64,000 nt of DNA, taken from Natronorubrum tibetense GA33 (lineage in GTDB: Archaea; Halobacteriota; Halobacteria; Halobacteriales; Natrialbaceae). The position numbers and the translations under genes are program-made. Under the pieces are notes generated by a model, which made no database searches, had not been told where the DNA came from, and saw nothing but the letters and a program-made list of their open reading frames with translations. This document shows positions 17,856 to 26,422 of the stretch, one piece after another (position 1 is the first letter of the stretch; each line of letters opens with the position of its first letter). The stretch spans positions 248,001 to 312,000 of the forward strand of contig NZ_KB913017.1 in assembly GCF_000383975.1 (NCBI RefSeq). Direction: 5' to 3'.

Positions 17856-18895
17856 CAGTCGTCACCCCCAGTTTCCGCAACGGACGGCTCGCTATCGGTC
17901 ACGCCCGAGGGCGGGTTCACGAACACGTCGTCGTAGGCCGCTTCGGGCTCCGGTTTTGGTTGATCTTTCGCCCACTCGATGGCCTCCTCGACGCGTTCGT
18001 GAGCGCGGTCGCGGAGGTCGTCGATCGTCTCGTCGTCGATGCCGTGGGCCCGGAGGTCCGCCTCGAGTCGCTCGATCGAATCCCGTTCCATCGCGGCCTC
18101 CTCGTCCTCGGCGGGGCGGTACTCCTGTGGGTCGCCCATGAAGTGGCCCATGCGTCGGTGGACCTGCACCTCGAGCAGCGACGGCCCGTTCCTGTCTCGA
18201 GCGCGGCCGACGGCCTCCCTCGCCGCCTCGTAGACGGCGACGGCGTCGTCGGCGTCCACGCGAGCGCCCGGCAGACCGAATCCGTCGGCGCGATCGGCCC
18301 CATTTGCGACATCGGTGATGCGCTCTTTCGGCATGCTGATGGCCCAGTCGTTGTCCTCGACGACGAAGACGACAGGGAGGTTCTGGACGCTTGCCATGTT
18401 GAGCGACTCGAGAAATGCACCCTGATCGATCGCACCCTCGCCGAGGAACGCGACCGCGACGCTGTCGGTGTTTCGCTTCTTCGCGGCCAGTCCGGCCCCG
18501 ACGGCGGGCGGACAGCCCTCGGCGATGATCCCGCTACACGCGAAGTTGACGTCGGGATCGAAGAGATGCATGTGGCCGCCTTTCCCCTTACTCAAACCGG
18601 TCTCGCGGCCGAATATCTCGGCGGTCATCCGCTTCAGATCGACGCCCTTCGCGATGGCGATGTGGTGAGGGCGGTGGGGTGCCGTCACCGTATCGTCGTC
18701 CCGTAAGTGTTGACAGACGCCCGCGCCGGACGCCTCGTGGCCCGCGGCCAGATGCAGTTCACCCGGAATGGGGCCGGCGGAGATGTCGAACGCCGGCTGT
18801 TTGCCCTCGAGGTACTCCTCTTGCAGGCGCTCCTCGTAGTGACGCGCCGTCACCATGTTCTCGTACATTGATTGAAATTCGTTAACAGACACCAT
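17855..18895 (-). CDS. 2-oxoacid dehydrogenase E1 component, alpha subunit
   Basis: 346 residues from ATG 18895 (MVSVNEFQSMYENMV); an ATG four codons upstream is also possible. The thiamine-diphosphate-binding motif runs from GEGAIDQGAF to VVFVVEDNDW (about residues 156-184), and GKGGHMHLFDPDVNFACSG (about 108-126) matches the E1alpha family. First gene of the E1alpha-E1beta-lipoyl-E2 operon. Its upstream region (18896-18992) is shared with the divergent stress-protein gene. No dihydrolipoamide dehydrogenase (E3) lies in the operon or elsewhere in this window, so E3 must be supplied from another locus. Confidence 0.92.
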   Translation of the reverse strand: MVSVNEFQSMYENMVTARHYEERLQEEYLEGKQPAFDISAGPIPGELHLAAGHEASGAGVCQHLRDDDTVTAPHRPHHIAIAKGVDLKRMTAEIFGRETGLSKGKGGHMHLFDPDVNFACSGIIAEGCPPAVGAGLAAKKRNTDSVAVAFLGEGAIDQGAFLESLNMASVQNLPVVFVVEDNDWAISMPKERITDVANGADRADGFGLPGARVDADDAVAVYEAAREAVGRARDRNGPSLLEVQVHRRMGHFMGDPQEYRPAEDEEAAMERDSIERLEADLRAHGIDDETIDDLRDRAHERVEEAIEWAKDQPKPEPEAAYDDVFVNPPSGVTDSEPSVAETGGDD

Positions 18896-18992
18896 GGTCC
18901 GATGCAAATCACACCTCCAATGGACAAATAGCTATGTCCAGTGAGACGGGACTCGAGGCTATATACGTCCGACTCTCGAAGAAGCTACGCAG

Positions 18993-19616
18993 ATGTACGA
19001 CGACGTGCTCATTCCGACGGACGGAAGCGACGGAACGCGACAGTCGATCACCCACGGGGTGACGATCGCGACGCAGTTCGACGCGACGATTCACGCCCTG
19101 TCGATCGTTCCAGAAGGGCCGCTCGGGACGCTGCAGAGCGATGCGGCCGCGCCCGCCGCCCACCGGGCAGTCGAACGCGTCGCGGTCGACGCCGAACGAG
19201 CGGGCGTCGACGTCGAGACGGCGGTCGAACAGGGCGTTCCCCACGAGGAGATCCTCGCGTACGCCGACGAACACGATATCGACATGATCGTAATGGGGAC
19301 GCAGGGTCGCACCGGCCTCGACCGCGTGCTGGTCGGTAGCGTCACCGAACGGATCGTCCGCATGGCCGACGTCCCGGTCGTGACCGTTCGCTTCACGGAC
19401 GACATTCGAATCGAGGACGCCGAGGAGGCCGACCGAATCGCCCGAGAGGCCCTCGTGGCCGAATCGCCCGATGCCGACGCCGAGGCCATCACCTCACTCG
19501 AGGAGCCACATCGGACCAGCGCGTCCTGGATCGTCTCGCTCGAGACCGACAGCGAAACCGCCCACGTTCACGTCGACGCGTTGACTGGAGAGGCACGCGT
19601 CGCGAGACGCGAGTAG
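18993..19616 (+). CDS. Universal stress protein with C-terminal PepSY-like extension
   Basis: 207 residues. The first ~140 are a UspA domain: MYDDVLIPTDGSDGTRQS at the N-terminus and the ATP-binding G-2x-G-9x-G(S/T) pattern in MGTQGRTGLDRVLVGSVTER (about residues 98-117). Residues about 145-207 form an extra module, DRIAREALVAES...WIVSLETD...VHVDALTGEARVAR, which resembles a PepSY-type domain (helix, strand with Trp, then VDxxTGE). UspA domains bind ATP and respond to stress; the extension may sense or bind another molecule. The UspA call is firm, the PepSY resemblance moderate. Confidence 0.85.
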   Translation: MYDDVLIPTDGSDGTRQSITHGVTIATQFDATIHALSIVPEGPLGTLQSDAAAPAAHRAVERVAVDAERAGVDVETAVEQGVPHEEILAYADEHDIDMIVMGTQGRTGLDRVLVGSVTERIVRMADVPVVTVRFTDDIRIEDAEEADRIAREALVAESPDADAEAITSLEEPHRTSASWIVSLETDSETAHVHVDALTGEARVARRE

Positions 19617-19870
19617 CCAACCGAGTACACTTCTCGACTGACGACAGTGTCTCGGCCGACGACCGATCGGTTCGTCCGAACGGATCGCCGATCCCGGACC
19701 CGTCCGATTTCGACGCCGCTACCGTTGTTAACCGGAGACAACAGCAGGGTAACGTCATCCATCGAATATACGTTGGGAGCGACACGATCCAAATATCCGA
19801 TTAGTGCGCACAACGGTACTCCCCCTTTTTGCTGTGATTCCGGGTTGACGACCGGTAGGAGGTTAGACAC

Positions 19871-21232
19871 GTGAACAGACGAACGCTATTGAAAGGGGTT
19901 GCAGTAGGAAGTATCGTCCCGGCTACGAGTGTCGCTACGACACCGGCCGGTGCACAGGACGGCGGGACGCCGAGTAACGATTCGAACCCGGACGACGCCG
20001 AACCGGACGACACCGCTCCTGGACCGGACGGCGGTGATAACGGGCCCGTATCCGTTCGGATCGTCGAAATTCCGGAGGCAGTTACGGGTGGGGCATTGCT
20101 CGACTGGACCGTCGAGGTTGAGAACCCGACAGACGAGCCGATCCGACCGACGATCGAGTACACCGTCGACGGCGAGTCACTCGGGACGGTGACGCTGACG
20201 GTCGGCCCCGGCGAGACGACCCAGCCGACCGCCCCGAGCTACCAGACCGAGCCCGTCGCGACGGCGGACTCGGTGACGGTCCGGGTCGAGGCAAACGGCG
20301 ATGCGGACGAGCGAACCGTCCAGCTTCTCCCCGCCCAGGAACTAGATGAGGCGCTCCAGTTCCCTGCGCCCGAACTGACCGTCGAGCCGGAAACGACGGT
20401 TCACTTCGAAGTCGGAGCCGTCGATCCCGACGCGTCCCAGACGACCACGTGGTGGGTCGACGGCGAGCGAGTCGGCGACACGTTCGCCGATCCGTGGCAG
20501 GGCACCTACTTCTTCGAACAGGACGCCCACTACTGGCAGGAGATGTTCGAGGCCCAGGGCACGTCCGAAGTCGTCGCCGGCGTCGACGTCGACGGCGAGC
20601 AGTATCGGGCGGCCTGGACCGTCACCGTCGCACCGGGCGGCCTCTCGGATCCCGCTATCGAGGCCGCCCGTCCGGAGGCGGGCATCCTCGAGGTCGATCG
20701 CGAGGATCCGTCGCCGACAACGCTCGAGATCGACGTTGCCGATCCGGACGGCAACCTGGACCGGGTCGTCTGGTGGCTCACGCAGGCCGACACGATCCTC
20801 GGTGTAAGCGAGGTATCGGGTGCCAGCGACACGGCGACGCTCACCGTCGACGACGGTCTGTGTCACACCTGCGTCGTCGTTCCGTGGGTAATCACGGGCG
20901 ACGGGACGTTTGCGTCCGAGTTCCTCTGGGAGGTCGACGACGTCGATATCGATTTCGAGGAGCCGGACGACGATCCGACAGATCCGGACGATCCCAGAGC
21001 GGAACCCGACGATCCCGCTGATCCGGACGACCCCGACGAACCGGTGAAAGAGCCGGACAAACCTCGAGACGAACCGAAAGGACCTCGAGACAAACACGAC
21101 TTGGATCGCGCTGATCCCGAGAAACCAGACGACAGACACGACGAGTACGGATCCGACGGTGGAACGTCTCGAGACGATCACAAGAAGACGAAAGCGTCCG
21201 ACTCCACCCCGGACGGCGACTGCTCGACCTGA
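19871..21232 (+). CDS. Tat-exported multidomain protein with CHTC motif and acidic repeat tail
   Basis: Start GTG 19871; 453 residues. The N-terminus NRRTLLKGVAVGSIVPATS is a twin-arginine signal peptide ending near ATTPAGAQD. Then come a Pro/Asp linker, an Ig-like or CARDB-like beta domain (about 55-155) and a domain containing VVWWLTQADTILGV and VDDGLCHTCVVVPWVITGDG (about 296-345). The last 95 residues are a Pro/Asp/Lys-rich low-complexity tail. The CHTC domain is shared with the Tat protein at 41241-42932. Function unknown; location outside the membrane is predicted from the signal. Confidence 0.8.
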   Translation: MNRRTLLKGVAVGSIVPATSVATTPAGAQDGGTPSNDSNPDDAEPDDTAPGPDGGDNGPVSVRIVEIPEAVTGGALLDWTVEVENPTDEPIRPTIEYTVDGESLGTVTLTVGPGETTQPTAPSYQTEPVATADSVTVRVEANGDADERTVQLLPAQELDEALQFPAPELTVEPETTVHFEVGAVDPDASQTTTWWVDGERVGDTFADPWQGTYFFEQDAHYWQEMFEAQGTSEVVAGVDVDGEQYRAAWTVTVAPGGLSDPAIEAARPEAGILEVDREDPSPTTLEIDVADPDGNLDRVVWWLTQADTILGVSEVSGASDTATLTVDDGLCHTCVVVPWVITGDGTFASEFLWEVDDVDIDFEEPDDDPTDPDDPRAEPDDPADPDDPDEPVKEPDKPRDEPKGPRDKHDLDRADPEKPDDRHDEYGSDGGTSRDDHKKTKASDSTPDGDCST

Positions 21233-21623
21233 TCGCAGCCGCGAACGGTCGAGCGGATTTCCCGCGCATCGATCCCAGCGACAGCATTGAAGTCGTAGTC
21301 GGCGCCAGCCTCGGCGACCGTTCCGCTCGTTGTGGGAGGTGGTGTCGCGTCGCCGTCGGGTTCGGTATCGGTGTTCGCGTAGCCACCACCTACATAATTG
21401 GGAACCAGAGCTATCAATAGATCCGACGTTCATCGTAGTGACGAGGGGAGAACGCCAGTCGTTGCCACGAAGGGGGTTCGACTATGAGACATCGACCCTC
21501 GTCGACCGACTCGTTCCAACGTCGGCCTTCGTCGGCCGGCATTTCGGATACCATACCAAGTAGCGATCGCTGTACGTGCGGTCGAGTAGCACTCGAAACT
21601 GCCGCGTTTGCCGCCACCTCCCA
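21233..21623. other. Intergenic region without a supported gene
   Basis: These 391 bp lie between a Tat-exported protein gene and the ACR3-type carrier gene, which converge. A minus-strand open frame from 21417 (ending inside the previous gene) contains the protein-like SGTVAEAGADYDFNAVAGID, but it is short, Pro/Thr-rich and antisense to the preceding gene's tail, so it may be a remnant at most. No RNA gene or repeat was seen. Confidence 0.35.
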
Positions 21624-22619
21624 TCAGCTTCCGCCGCGCAGGGCAGCGACATCGAGCGGCCACCACTCTCGGTTTCTGATCGCGAGGTGAACCTGTGCGA
21701 TGATCCCCAGTAACGGCAGCTCTAACAGCGGCCCGATGACCAGCGCTAGCGGGATGAGGGGGTCGTTCGGAAACGCGACGACCGCGATTGCGAGGGCCGT
21801 CGGGGAGTTCCGCGAGAGGATCGTATTGTTGAAACAGACCATCTCGCGATAGGAGAACGATAGCAGTCGACCGACCCCGAAGCCGACGCCGAGGTTGATC
21901 GCGTAGAAGGCGATCACGGGAACGGCAAGGAGGGCGAGGAGTTCGGGATTCTCGAGGATCACCTCTCCCTGGGAGGCGAACATCGCCCCGATCGCGAGGC
22001 TCAGAAAGACGATCTGGACCGGGCTCAGTTTTGGGAGGAATCGCCGTGCGACCCATTCTCTCCCCTTCGTTCGGATCAGTCCCCAGCGAGCGAGCCCGCC
22101 GAGAACGAGCGGGACGACGAGGACGAGCACCACGCTCTCTACCAACACGCCCAGCGGCAGTTCGACCAGCGTTCCCGCGAACGCGTACAGATACACCGGT
22201 AGCAGTACGAGTTGGAGGACGAGGTTGTACGGCAGGATGGAAGTCGCCAGCGGAACGTCGCCGTCGGCGATATCGGTGAAGACGAGATACCAGTCCGTAC
22301 ACGGGGTGACCATGAGCATAATGAGCCCGACCCACAGCGCGGGGTGGTCCCGAAGGAAGACGGCACCGAGTCCGACGGCCAACAGCGGACTCCAGATGAA
22401 GTTTATCAGCAGACTCGAGCCGACAACGCGTCGATTCCCGAACGCGTCACGGAGCCGTGACAGCGGAATTCCGGCGAACGCGGCGAACAGCATGACCATC
22501 AGAAACGGCAGAATGAGGCGGTCCGCGACGGCGGGGACGCCCGAGACCTGACCGAGCGCGAGTCCGACGACGATGGCGACGAGAACGAACACCGTCTGAT
22601 ACTTCTCGACGACGTCCAT
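21624..22619 (-). CDS. ACR3-type arsenite / bile acid:sodium symporter family carrier
   Basis: 331 residues with about ten hydrophobic helices and a short charged C-terminus. The sequence MVTPCTDWYLVFTDIADGD (about residues 104-122) matches the ACR3 hallmark in which a membrane cysteine follows TP and precedes T-D-W. PLLELPLLGIIAQVHL is the typical end. ACR3 proteins export arsenite or antimonite in exchange for protons. No arsR, arsC or arsA gene is adjacent, so another anion substrate is possible. No repressor gene or regulatory site was recognised. Confidence 0.85.
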   Translation of the reverse strand: MDVVEKYQTVFVLVAIVVGLALGQVSGVPAVADRLILPFLMVMLFAAFAGIPLSRLRDAFGNRRVVGSSLLINFIWSPLLAVGLGAVFLRDHPALWVGLIMLMVTPCTDWYLVFTDIADGDVPLATSILPYNLVLQLVLLPVYLYAFAGTLVELPLGVLVESVVLVLVVPLVLGGLARWGLIRTKGREWVARRFLPKLSPVQIVFLSLAIGAMFASQGEVILENPELLALLAVPVIAFYAINLGVGFGVGRLLSFSYREMVCFNNTILSRNSPTALAIAVVAFPNDPLIPLALVIGPLLELPLLGIIAQVHLAIRNREWWPLDVAALRGGS

Positions 22620-22820
22620 CTGGGCAGTTCTTACGCGTGGAGCGTGCTAAGGCTGTGGTTTCGGTAAGGAGAGTGTCTCGAGAAGTCGGTATCGGCGGCC
22701 GGAGACAGTGGTCCCTGTTCCGGCGCTCGATTTCGGTCTGGGCGATCGACGGCTGTCGGAACGATCGACGGATGTTCGATCGCTCCGCCCTTTCAGTTTG
22801 CAGCGAAGATTCCGGTCGGG

Positions 22821-22888
22821 CGGGGATTTGAACCACGCCCGAGAACCTGCGCCTACGGCGCAGAACCTCGGTCTGATTCAAACCCCCG
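22821..22888. repeat. tRNA-adjacent palindromic hairpin element (copy 1)
   Basis: A 68-bp imperfect palindrome starting 40 bp beyond the tRNA-Thr 3' end. The outer arms CGGGGATTTGAA and TTCAAACCCCCG pair over 11 of 12 positions; then CCGAG/CTCGG, a symmetric AAC/AAC internal loop and a perfect CTGCGCC/GGCGCAG stem closed by TAC. The outer arm copies the T-arm end of the tRNA next to it. A second copy with the same core lies beside tRNA-Ser at 43184-43260. Seen directly: the structure and the second copy. Its role is unknown. The remaining 22620-22820 shows no gene. Confidence 0.6.
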
Positions 22889-22927
22889 CGCTCGTTGCTG
22901 ACGCTCACGAATGTGTTCGCGTCAGCA

Positions 22928-23001
22928 AGCCAGGGCGGGGATTTGAACCCCGGGAGTCTCGATTACAAGTCGAGTGCATGAACCACCCATGCTCCCCTGG
23001 C
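22928..23001 (-). tRNA. tRNA-Thr (anticodon TGT)
   Basis: A 74-nt cloverleaf on the minus strand: acceptor GCCAGGG pairs with CCCTGGC, a D-arm with GCAT/ATGC, anticodon stem CTCGA/TCGAG around loop CTTGTAA (anticodon TGT) and T-arm CGGGG-TTCAAAT-CCCCG. The discriminator base is T, as usual for archaeal tRNA-Thr. No intron is visible. CCA is not encoded. It lies just upstream, in its own direction, of the hairpin element at 22821-22888, and downstream of the GNAT gene start region on the same strand. Confidence 0.95.
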
Positions 23002-23012
23002 GCAACTGGCGA

Positions 23013-23537
23013 TTAGCGATCCTCCTTTGAATGTGTATCGTTTTCGGACCGGTCGTCGTCGTCGAGTTCTCGCTCCATCGCGACCCGGTACGTGTCGTAG
23101 CCGTGTCGGTCGTAGAACCGTCGTGCGTCGTCGTTAGCCGCCATCACCTCGAGGATAACCGTCTCGGCACCTTGCTCGGCGAGTTCGGCTTCGGCGGCCT
23201 CGAGCAGCGCCGTCCCGATTCCGAGATTCTGGTAGCCGGCATCGACGTAGATGTTCGAGAGGAGTCCGCGGGTCGTATCGAGGGCGAGCGAACCGCGCTC
23301 GAGGGTAAACGACGCGAAGCCGACGATCGCGCCACCGACGCGGGCGACGAGCAGGCCGTCGTTGACCTGGTGGGCCGCGAGGGTGTCCCGGATCATCTCG
23401 CGATTGGGGTCGGCGAGGACGGCGGAATCGTACCCGCGCTGATCGCGAGCGAGTCGCACCCAGAGGTCCGCGACCGACTCGACGTCGTCTTGGGCGGCGC
23501 GTTCAATCGTCGGCTGGCTGTCGTTGGGTGGGTCCAT
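23013..23537 (-). CDS. GNAT-family N-acetyltransferase
   Basis: 174 residues from ATG 23537 (MDPPNDSQPTIERAA). The GNAT core is clear: LLSNIYVDAGYQNLGIGTALLEAAE (about residues 95-118), where Y-Q-N-L-G-I-G is the acetyl-CoA pyrophosphate-binding motif A, then VILEVMAANDDARRFYDRHGYD (motif B with the Tyr). The acetyl acceptor is unknown. Its start lies inside the last 35 bases of the upstream pgk gene, so it is probably cotranscribed with pgk, although no functional link is obvious. Confidence 0.88.
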   Translation of the reverse strand: MDPPNDSQPTIERAAQDDVESVADLWVRLARDQRGYDSAVLADPNREMIRDTLAAHQVNDGLLVARVGGAIVGFASFTLERGSLALDTTRGLLSNIYVDAGYQNLGIGTALLEAAEAELAEQGAETVILEVMAANDDARRFYDRHGYDTYRVAMERELDDDDRSENDTHSKEDR

Positions 23538-24729
23538 TCTCGAGTGCCGTGACGGCGGGGAGCGGTTCCGCAGTGAGCATCCGCAGGGCGGCCCCGCCAC
23601 CGGTGCTGACGTGGGAGAAGCCCTCGACGCCGAGTCGGCGGAGCGCCGAAGCGGTGTCGCCGCCGCCGACGATGCTCGTCTCGACATCGGTCGCCGCCTC
23701 GTAGAGCTGTCGGGTTCCCTGTTCGAACGCCGCCTCCTCGAAGACGCCGGCGGGACCGTTGAGGATCACCGTGCCCGCGTCCTCGAGAATCCGTTCGTAG
23801 TAGGCGAGCGTCGAACTCCCGATATCCATCGCGGCTTCGTCGTTTTTCGGCGGCAACGCATTGACGCCGATCTCGTGTCGCTCGCCGTTGCGTTCGACGG
23901 CGACGTCTCGGGGGAGGGCGACGTGCTCGCCGTAGGCGTCGAGCAGGTCCGCGGCGCGGTCGATCTCGTCCCAGTAACCCTGGTCGTAGATGAAGTCCGA
24001 ACTGGCGTCACCGAGGTCGACGCCGTCGGCGATGAGGAAGACGTTGCCGACGACGCCCGCGGTGAGGACGTGATCCGCGAGCCCCTTCTCGAGGACGGAC
24101 CAGGCGACATCGATCGAGTCGTTGACTTTCGCCCCGCCGAGGACGTAGACGCGGGGTTCGGGCGTCTCCTCGATCGATCCCAGCACGTCGAGTTCGGACT
24201 CCATCACGCGACCCGCGTAGCCGGGTAACACGGTCGGGAAGCCGACCAGCGAGGGCTGCGAGCGGTGGGCCGCGGCGAAGGCGTCGTTGACGTAGGCGTC
24301 GAGCACCGGGGCCAACCCCTTCACGAGGTGGGTCTGTGCGGCGCGTTCGGGTTCGAACTCCATGTACTCCTCGCTGTAGAAGCGGGTGTTCTCGAGGACG
24401 ACGCAGTCGCCGTTTGTGAGGTCGCCGACGATCTCGCGAGCGGCGCTACTGAACGTCACGTCCACGTAGTCGACGGGCTGGCCGAGCAGTTCCGAGAGGC
24501 GGTCAGCGTGAGACTCGAGGGAGACGAAGTCGTCGCCGCCGGGCCGTCCCTGGTGGGCGAGGACGGCGACCCGGCCGCCGCGGTCGAGCAGTTCCGAGAG
24601 GGTATCGACGTGGGCACGCAGTCGGGCGTCGTCGGCGAGGGTACCGTCGTCGCTGATAGGACTGTTGATATCGACGCGGACGCCGACGGTGGTCCCTTCG
24701 ACGGCCAGATCGTCGAGGGTATCGGTCAT
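23503..24729 (-). CDS. pgk: Phosphoglycerate kinase
   Basis: 408 residues from ATG 24729 (MTDTLDDLAVEGTTVG). Hallmarks are VGVRVDINSPISDD (substrate-binding Arg and Asp near residue 19), VAVLAHQGRPGGDDFVSL, the hinge region YVLGGAKVNDSIDV, VILNGPAGVFEEAAFEQGT and the nucleotide-binding SIVGGGDTASAL near the C-terminus. It interconverts 1,3-bisphosphoglycerate and 3-phosphoglycerate with ADP/ATP in glycolysis and gluconeogenesis. The length is usual for archaeal PGK. It overlaps the GNAT gene downstream by 35 bases. Confidence 0.95.
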   Translation of the reverse strand: MTDTLDDLAVEGTTVGVRVDINSPISDDGTLADDARLRAHVDTLSELLDRGGRVAVLAHQGRPGGDDFVSLESHADRLSELLGQPVDYVDVTFSSAAREIVGDLTNGDCVVLENTRFYSEEYMEFEPERAAQTHLVKGLAPVLDAYVNDAFAAAHRSQPSLVGFPTVLPGYAGRVMESELDVLGSIEETPEPRVYVLGGAKVNDSIDVAWSVLEKGLADHVLTAGVVGNVFLIADGVDLGDASSDFIYDQGYWDEIDRAADLLDAYGEHVALPRDVAVERNGERHEIGVNALPPKNDEAAMDIGSSTLAYYERILEDAGTVILNGPAGVFEEAAFEQGTRQLYEAATDVETSIVGGGDTASALRRLGVEGFSHVSTGGGAALRMLTAEPLPAVTALENGPTQRQPADD

Positions 24730-24896
24730 TATCGACCAGTCCACCGCGGCACCCGAAAGGTCTTTCCATCGGAGAAATCGCTGACGGTGACCGTCTACAC
24801 GGGACGGAACTGTGTCCGCGGGTTTTGCTGGTAGCGGACGGTCGTCGAACCGATCGAAATCGGTGCCGACGGAGTCCGTTCGGGAGCCACGCCGAC

Positions 24897-25520
24897 TCAA
24901 ACAGTCCGACAGTCCGCACAGACCAACTGACCGTTCGAATCCCACAGCGCGTCCGCGAGCGATCCACAGGTCTCACAGACACCCTGTGTCGTGTACTCGT
25001 CGCCGCCGTTGGCGACCAGTCGCGTTTCGAGTTCCTCGCTCGCCGCGGCCGCCGACTGCGGGGCGCGTTCCTCGGGGACGGATCCCTGGTTTTGCTCGAG
25101 TGCAGCGTCGCCCGTGCGCACCGGCGTCATCGTCGCCTGGAACGAACCCGCAGCGGCGATGACGTCGCGCTGGGTGACCAGTCCCAGGACGCCATCCTCG
25201 TCCTCGACGACGATGTTACGGATGTTCTCGCGGGCCATCACGTCCGCGGCGTCGGTGAGCGACCGGTTCGGGTCGAACGTGATGACCGGCGAACTCATCA
25301 CGTCGCCGACGGTCGTCTCGTCCGGATCATGGTCGTCGTCGACGACGCCGAGAACGTCCCACTCGGTGACGATGCCGACCGGGTTCGCGCCGCGAACGAC
25401 GAGGACGCAACTCGCGCGCTCCTCGCGCATGAGTCCCACGACGCCGCGAACGGTGTCCGACTCGCTGACACCGACGTAATCGTTCGTCAGGACATCCCTG
25501 ACCGACAGTTCCGATTCCAT
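24897..25520 (-). CDS. CBS-pair protein with C-terminal zinc ribbon
   Basis: 207 residues. Two CBS motifs fill residues about 5-125: VRDVLTNDYVGVSESDTVRG...GIVTEWDVLG and VGDVMSSPVITFDPNRSLTD...GLVTQRDVIAA. A flexible Ala/Glu linker leads to a C-terminal zinc ribbon with CETCGS and CADCRT (about residues 183-205). CBS pairs bind adenosyl nucleotides and work as energy sensors; the zinc ribbon may bind nucleic acid or a partner. Neighbouring pgk is on the same strand 168 bp downstream. Target unknown. Confidence 0.85.
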   Translation of the reverse strand: MESELSVRDVLTNDYVGVSESDTVRGVVGLMREERASCVLVVRGANPVGIVTEWDVLGVVDDDHDPDETTVGDVMSSPVITFDPNRSLTDAADVMARENIRNIVVEDEDGVLGLVTQRDVIAAAGSFQATMTPVRTGDAALEQNQGSVPEERAPQSAAAASEELETRLVANGGDEYTTQGVCETCGSLADALWDSNGQLVCADCRTV

Positions 25521-25660
25521 GTGTGAACAATAACCACAGACGGGCTAAAAGCTACCCCCGCCACACTTAAGCAAATTCGCCTCGAAGATTCGTGATTCGG
25601 CGTACTGGGGCTTCTACCGTCCGAGTTCTAAAAGAGGTCTAGCGGCGGAGTTCGGGCCGG

Positions 25661-26422
25661 TTACCACTCGAGTTCGACTCTGGTTCCGTCCGCACGACAG
25701 GTCTCGAGGGCGTGTTTTGCGGCGAAGCCGGCATCGTGGGCGCTCTTGCCGCGGCCGACGCCGACCTGGAGTTCGACATCGACGGCCTCCTGGACGTGGT
25801 GGATGGCCTCTTCGTACTCGGCTTCGCCGAGATCCGGACAGACGACGATGATGTTGTCGCCGCCGACGAAAAACGAGAGGCTGTCGTGGGCGTAACGCAT
25901 GTGGCGCATGAGTTCGGCGTAGCCCTGCTCGATCTCGATGAAGGTGTCGAAGGCGTTGAGTTCGTCGGTGTAGTTGCCGGTCGCATCGACGACGTCGAAA
26001 TGAGCGATCTGGATATCGTCGTCGGCCCGGTGGCCGTCCTCGACGACGCGGCCCTCGAGACACTCGCGTCGATCCTTGTCCTGTGCGCTGCCGGCTTCCT
26101 GGACTCGTTCGGTCGCGTCCGCGAGCGCCTGTACGGGACTGGTGCCCGTCGCGACGCCGAGGCTGAGCGTCACGGGGTAGCGGTTGCCGACGGACTCCTG
26201 AAGGAGCGCGTGGTCCTCGAGGTCGAGACCGTTCGTGACGGCGACCATGTTGTCGAAGCGAGTGAAGAAGGTGTAGCCGTCTCGGTTGCCGACGAACTGG
26301 GAGATGTCGGCGTACAGCCGGGACTGGAGGGTCTGGAGGTCGGCCTCCCGTCGCGGTTCGGGAGTGACGGTCCACGGCCCGTAGTTGTCGATCTGAACGA
26401 GCGTCACCTGCGTATTAGTCAC
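25661..26422 (-). CDS. gch3: GTP cyclohydrolase III (archaeal GTP cyclohydrolase IIa)
   Basis: 253 residues, the usual size. Typical features are QVTLVQIDNYGPWTVTPEPR at the N-terminus, GNRDGYTFFTRFDNMVAVTNG (about residues 45-65), the aspartate pair segment SLSFFVGGDNIIVVCPD (about 177-193) and GVGRGKSAHDAGFAAKHALE near the end. The enzyme hydrolyses GTP to the formylamino-pyrimidine FAPy, the first step of archaeal riboflavin and F420 chromophore synthesis. It stands alone between the CBS gene and the DUF5785-like gene, all on the minus strand. No other riboflavin gene is in the window. Confidence 0.93.
   Translation of the reverse strand: MTNTQVTLVQIDNYGPWTVTPEPRREADLQTLQSRLYADISQFVGNRDGYTFFTRFDNMVAVTNGLDLEDHALLQESVGNRYPVTLSLGVATGTSPVQALADATERVQEAGSAQDKDRRECLEGRVVEDGHRADDDIQIAHFDVVDATGNYTDELNAFDTFIEIEQGYAELMRHMRYAHDSLSFFVGGDNIIVVCPDLGEAEYEEAIHHVQEAVDVELQVGVGRGKSAHDAGFAAKHALETCRADGTRVELEW

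Noticed and set aside
16815-17936. 373-residue plus-strand open frame
   Set aside because: Antisense to E1beta with clear thiamine enzyme motifs; His/Asp/Arg-rich composition is not haloarchaeal protein-like.
22708-23016. Open frame running across tRNA-Thr and the hairpin element
   Set aside because: It translates a tRNA and a structured repeat; the similar frame at 43152-43382 has the same cause.
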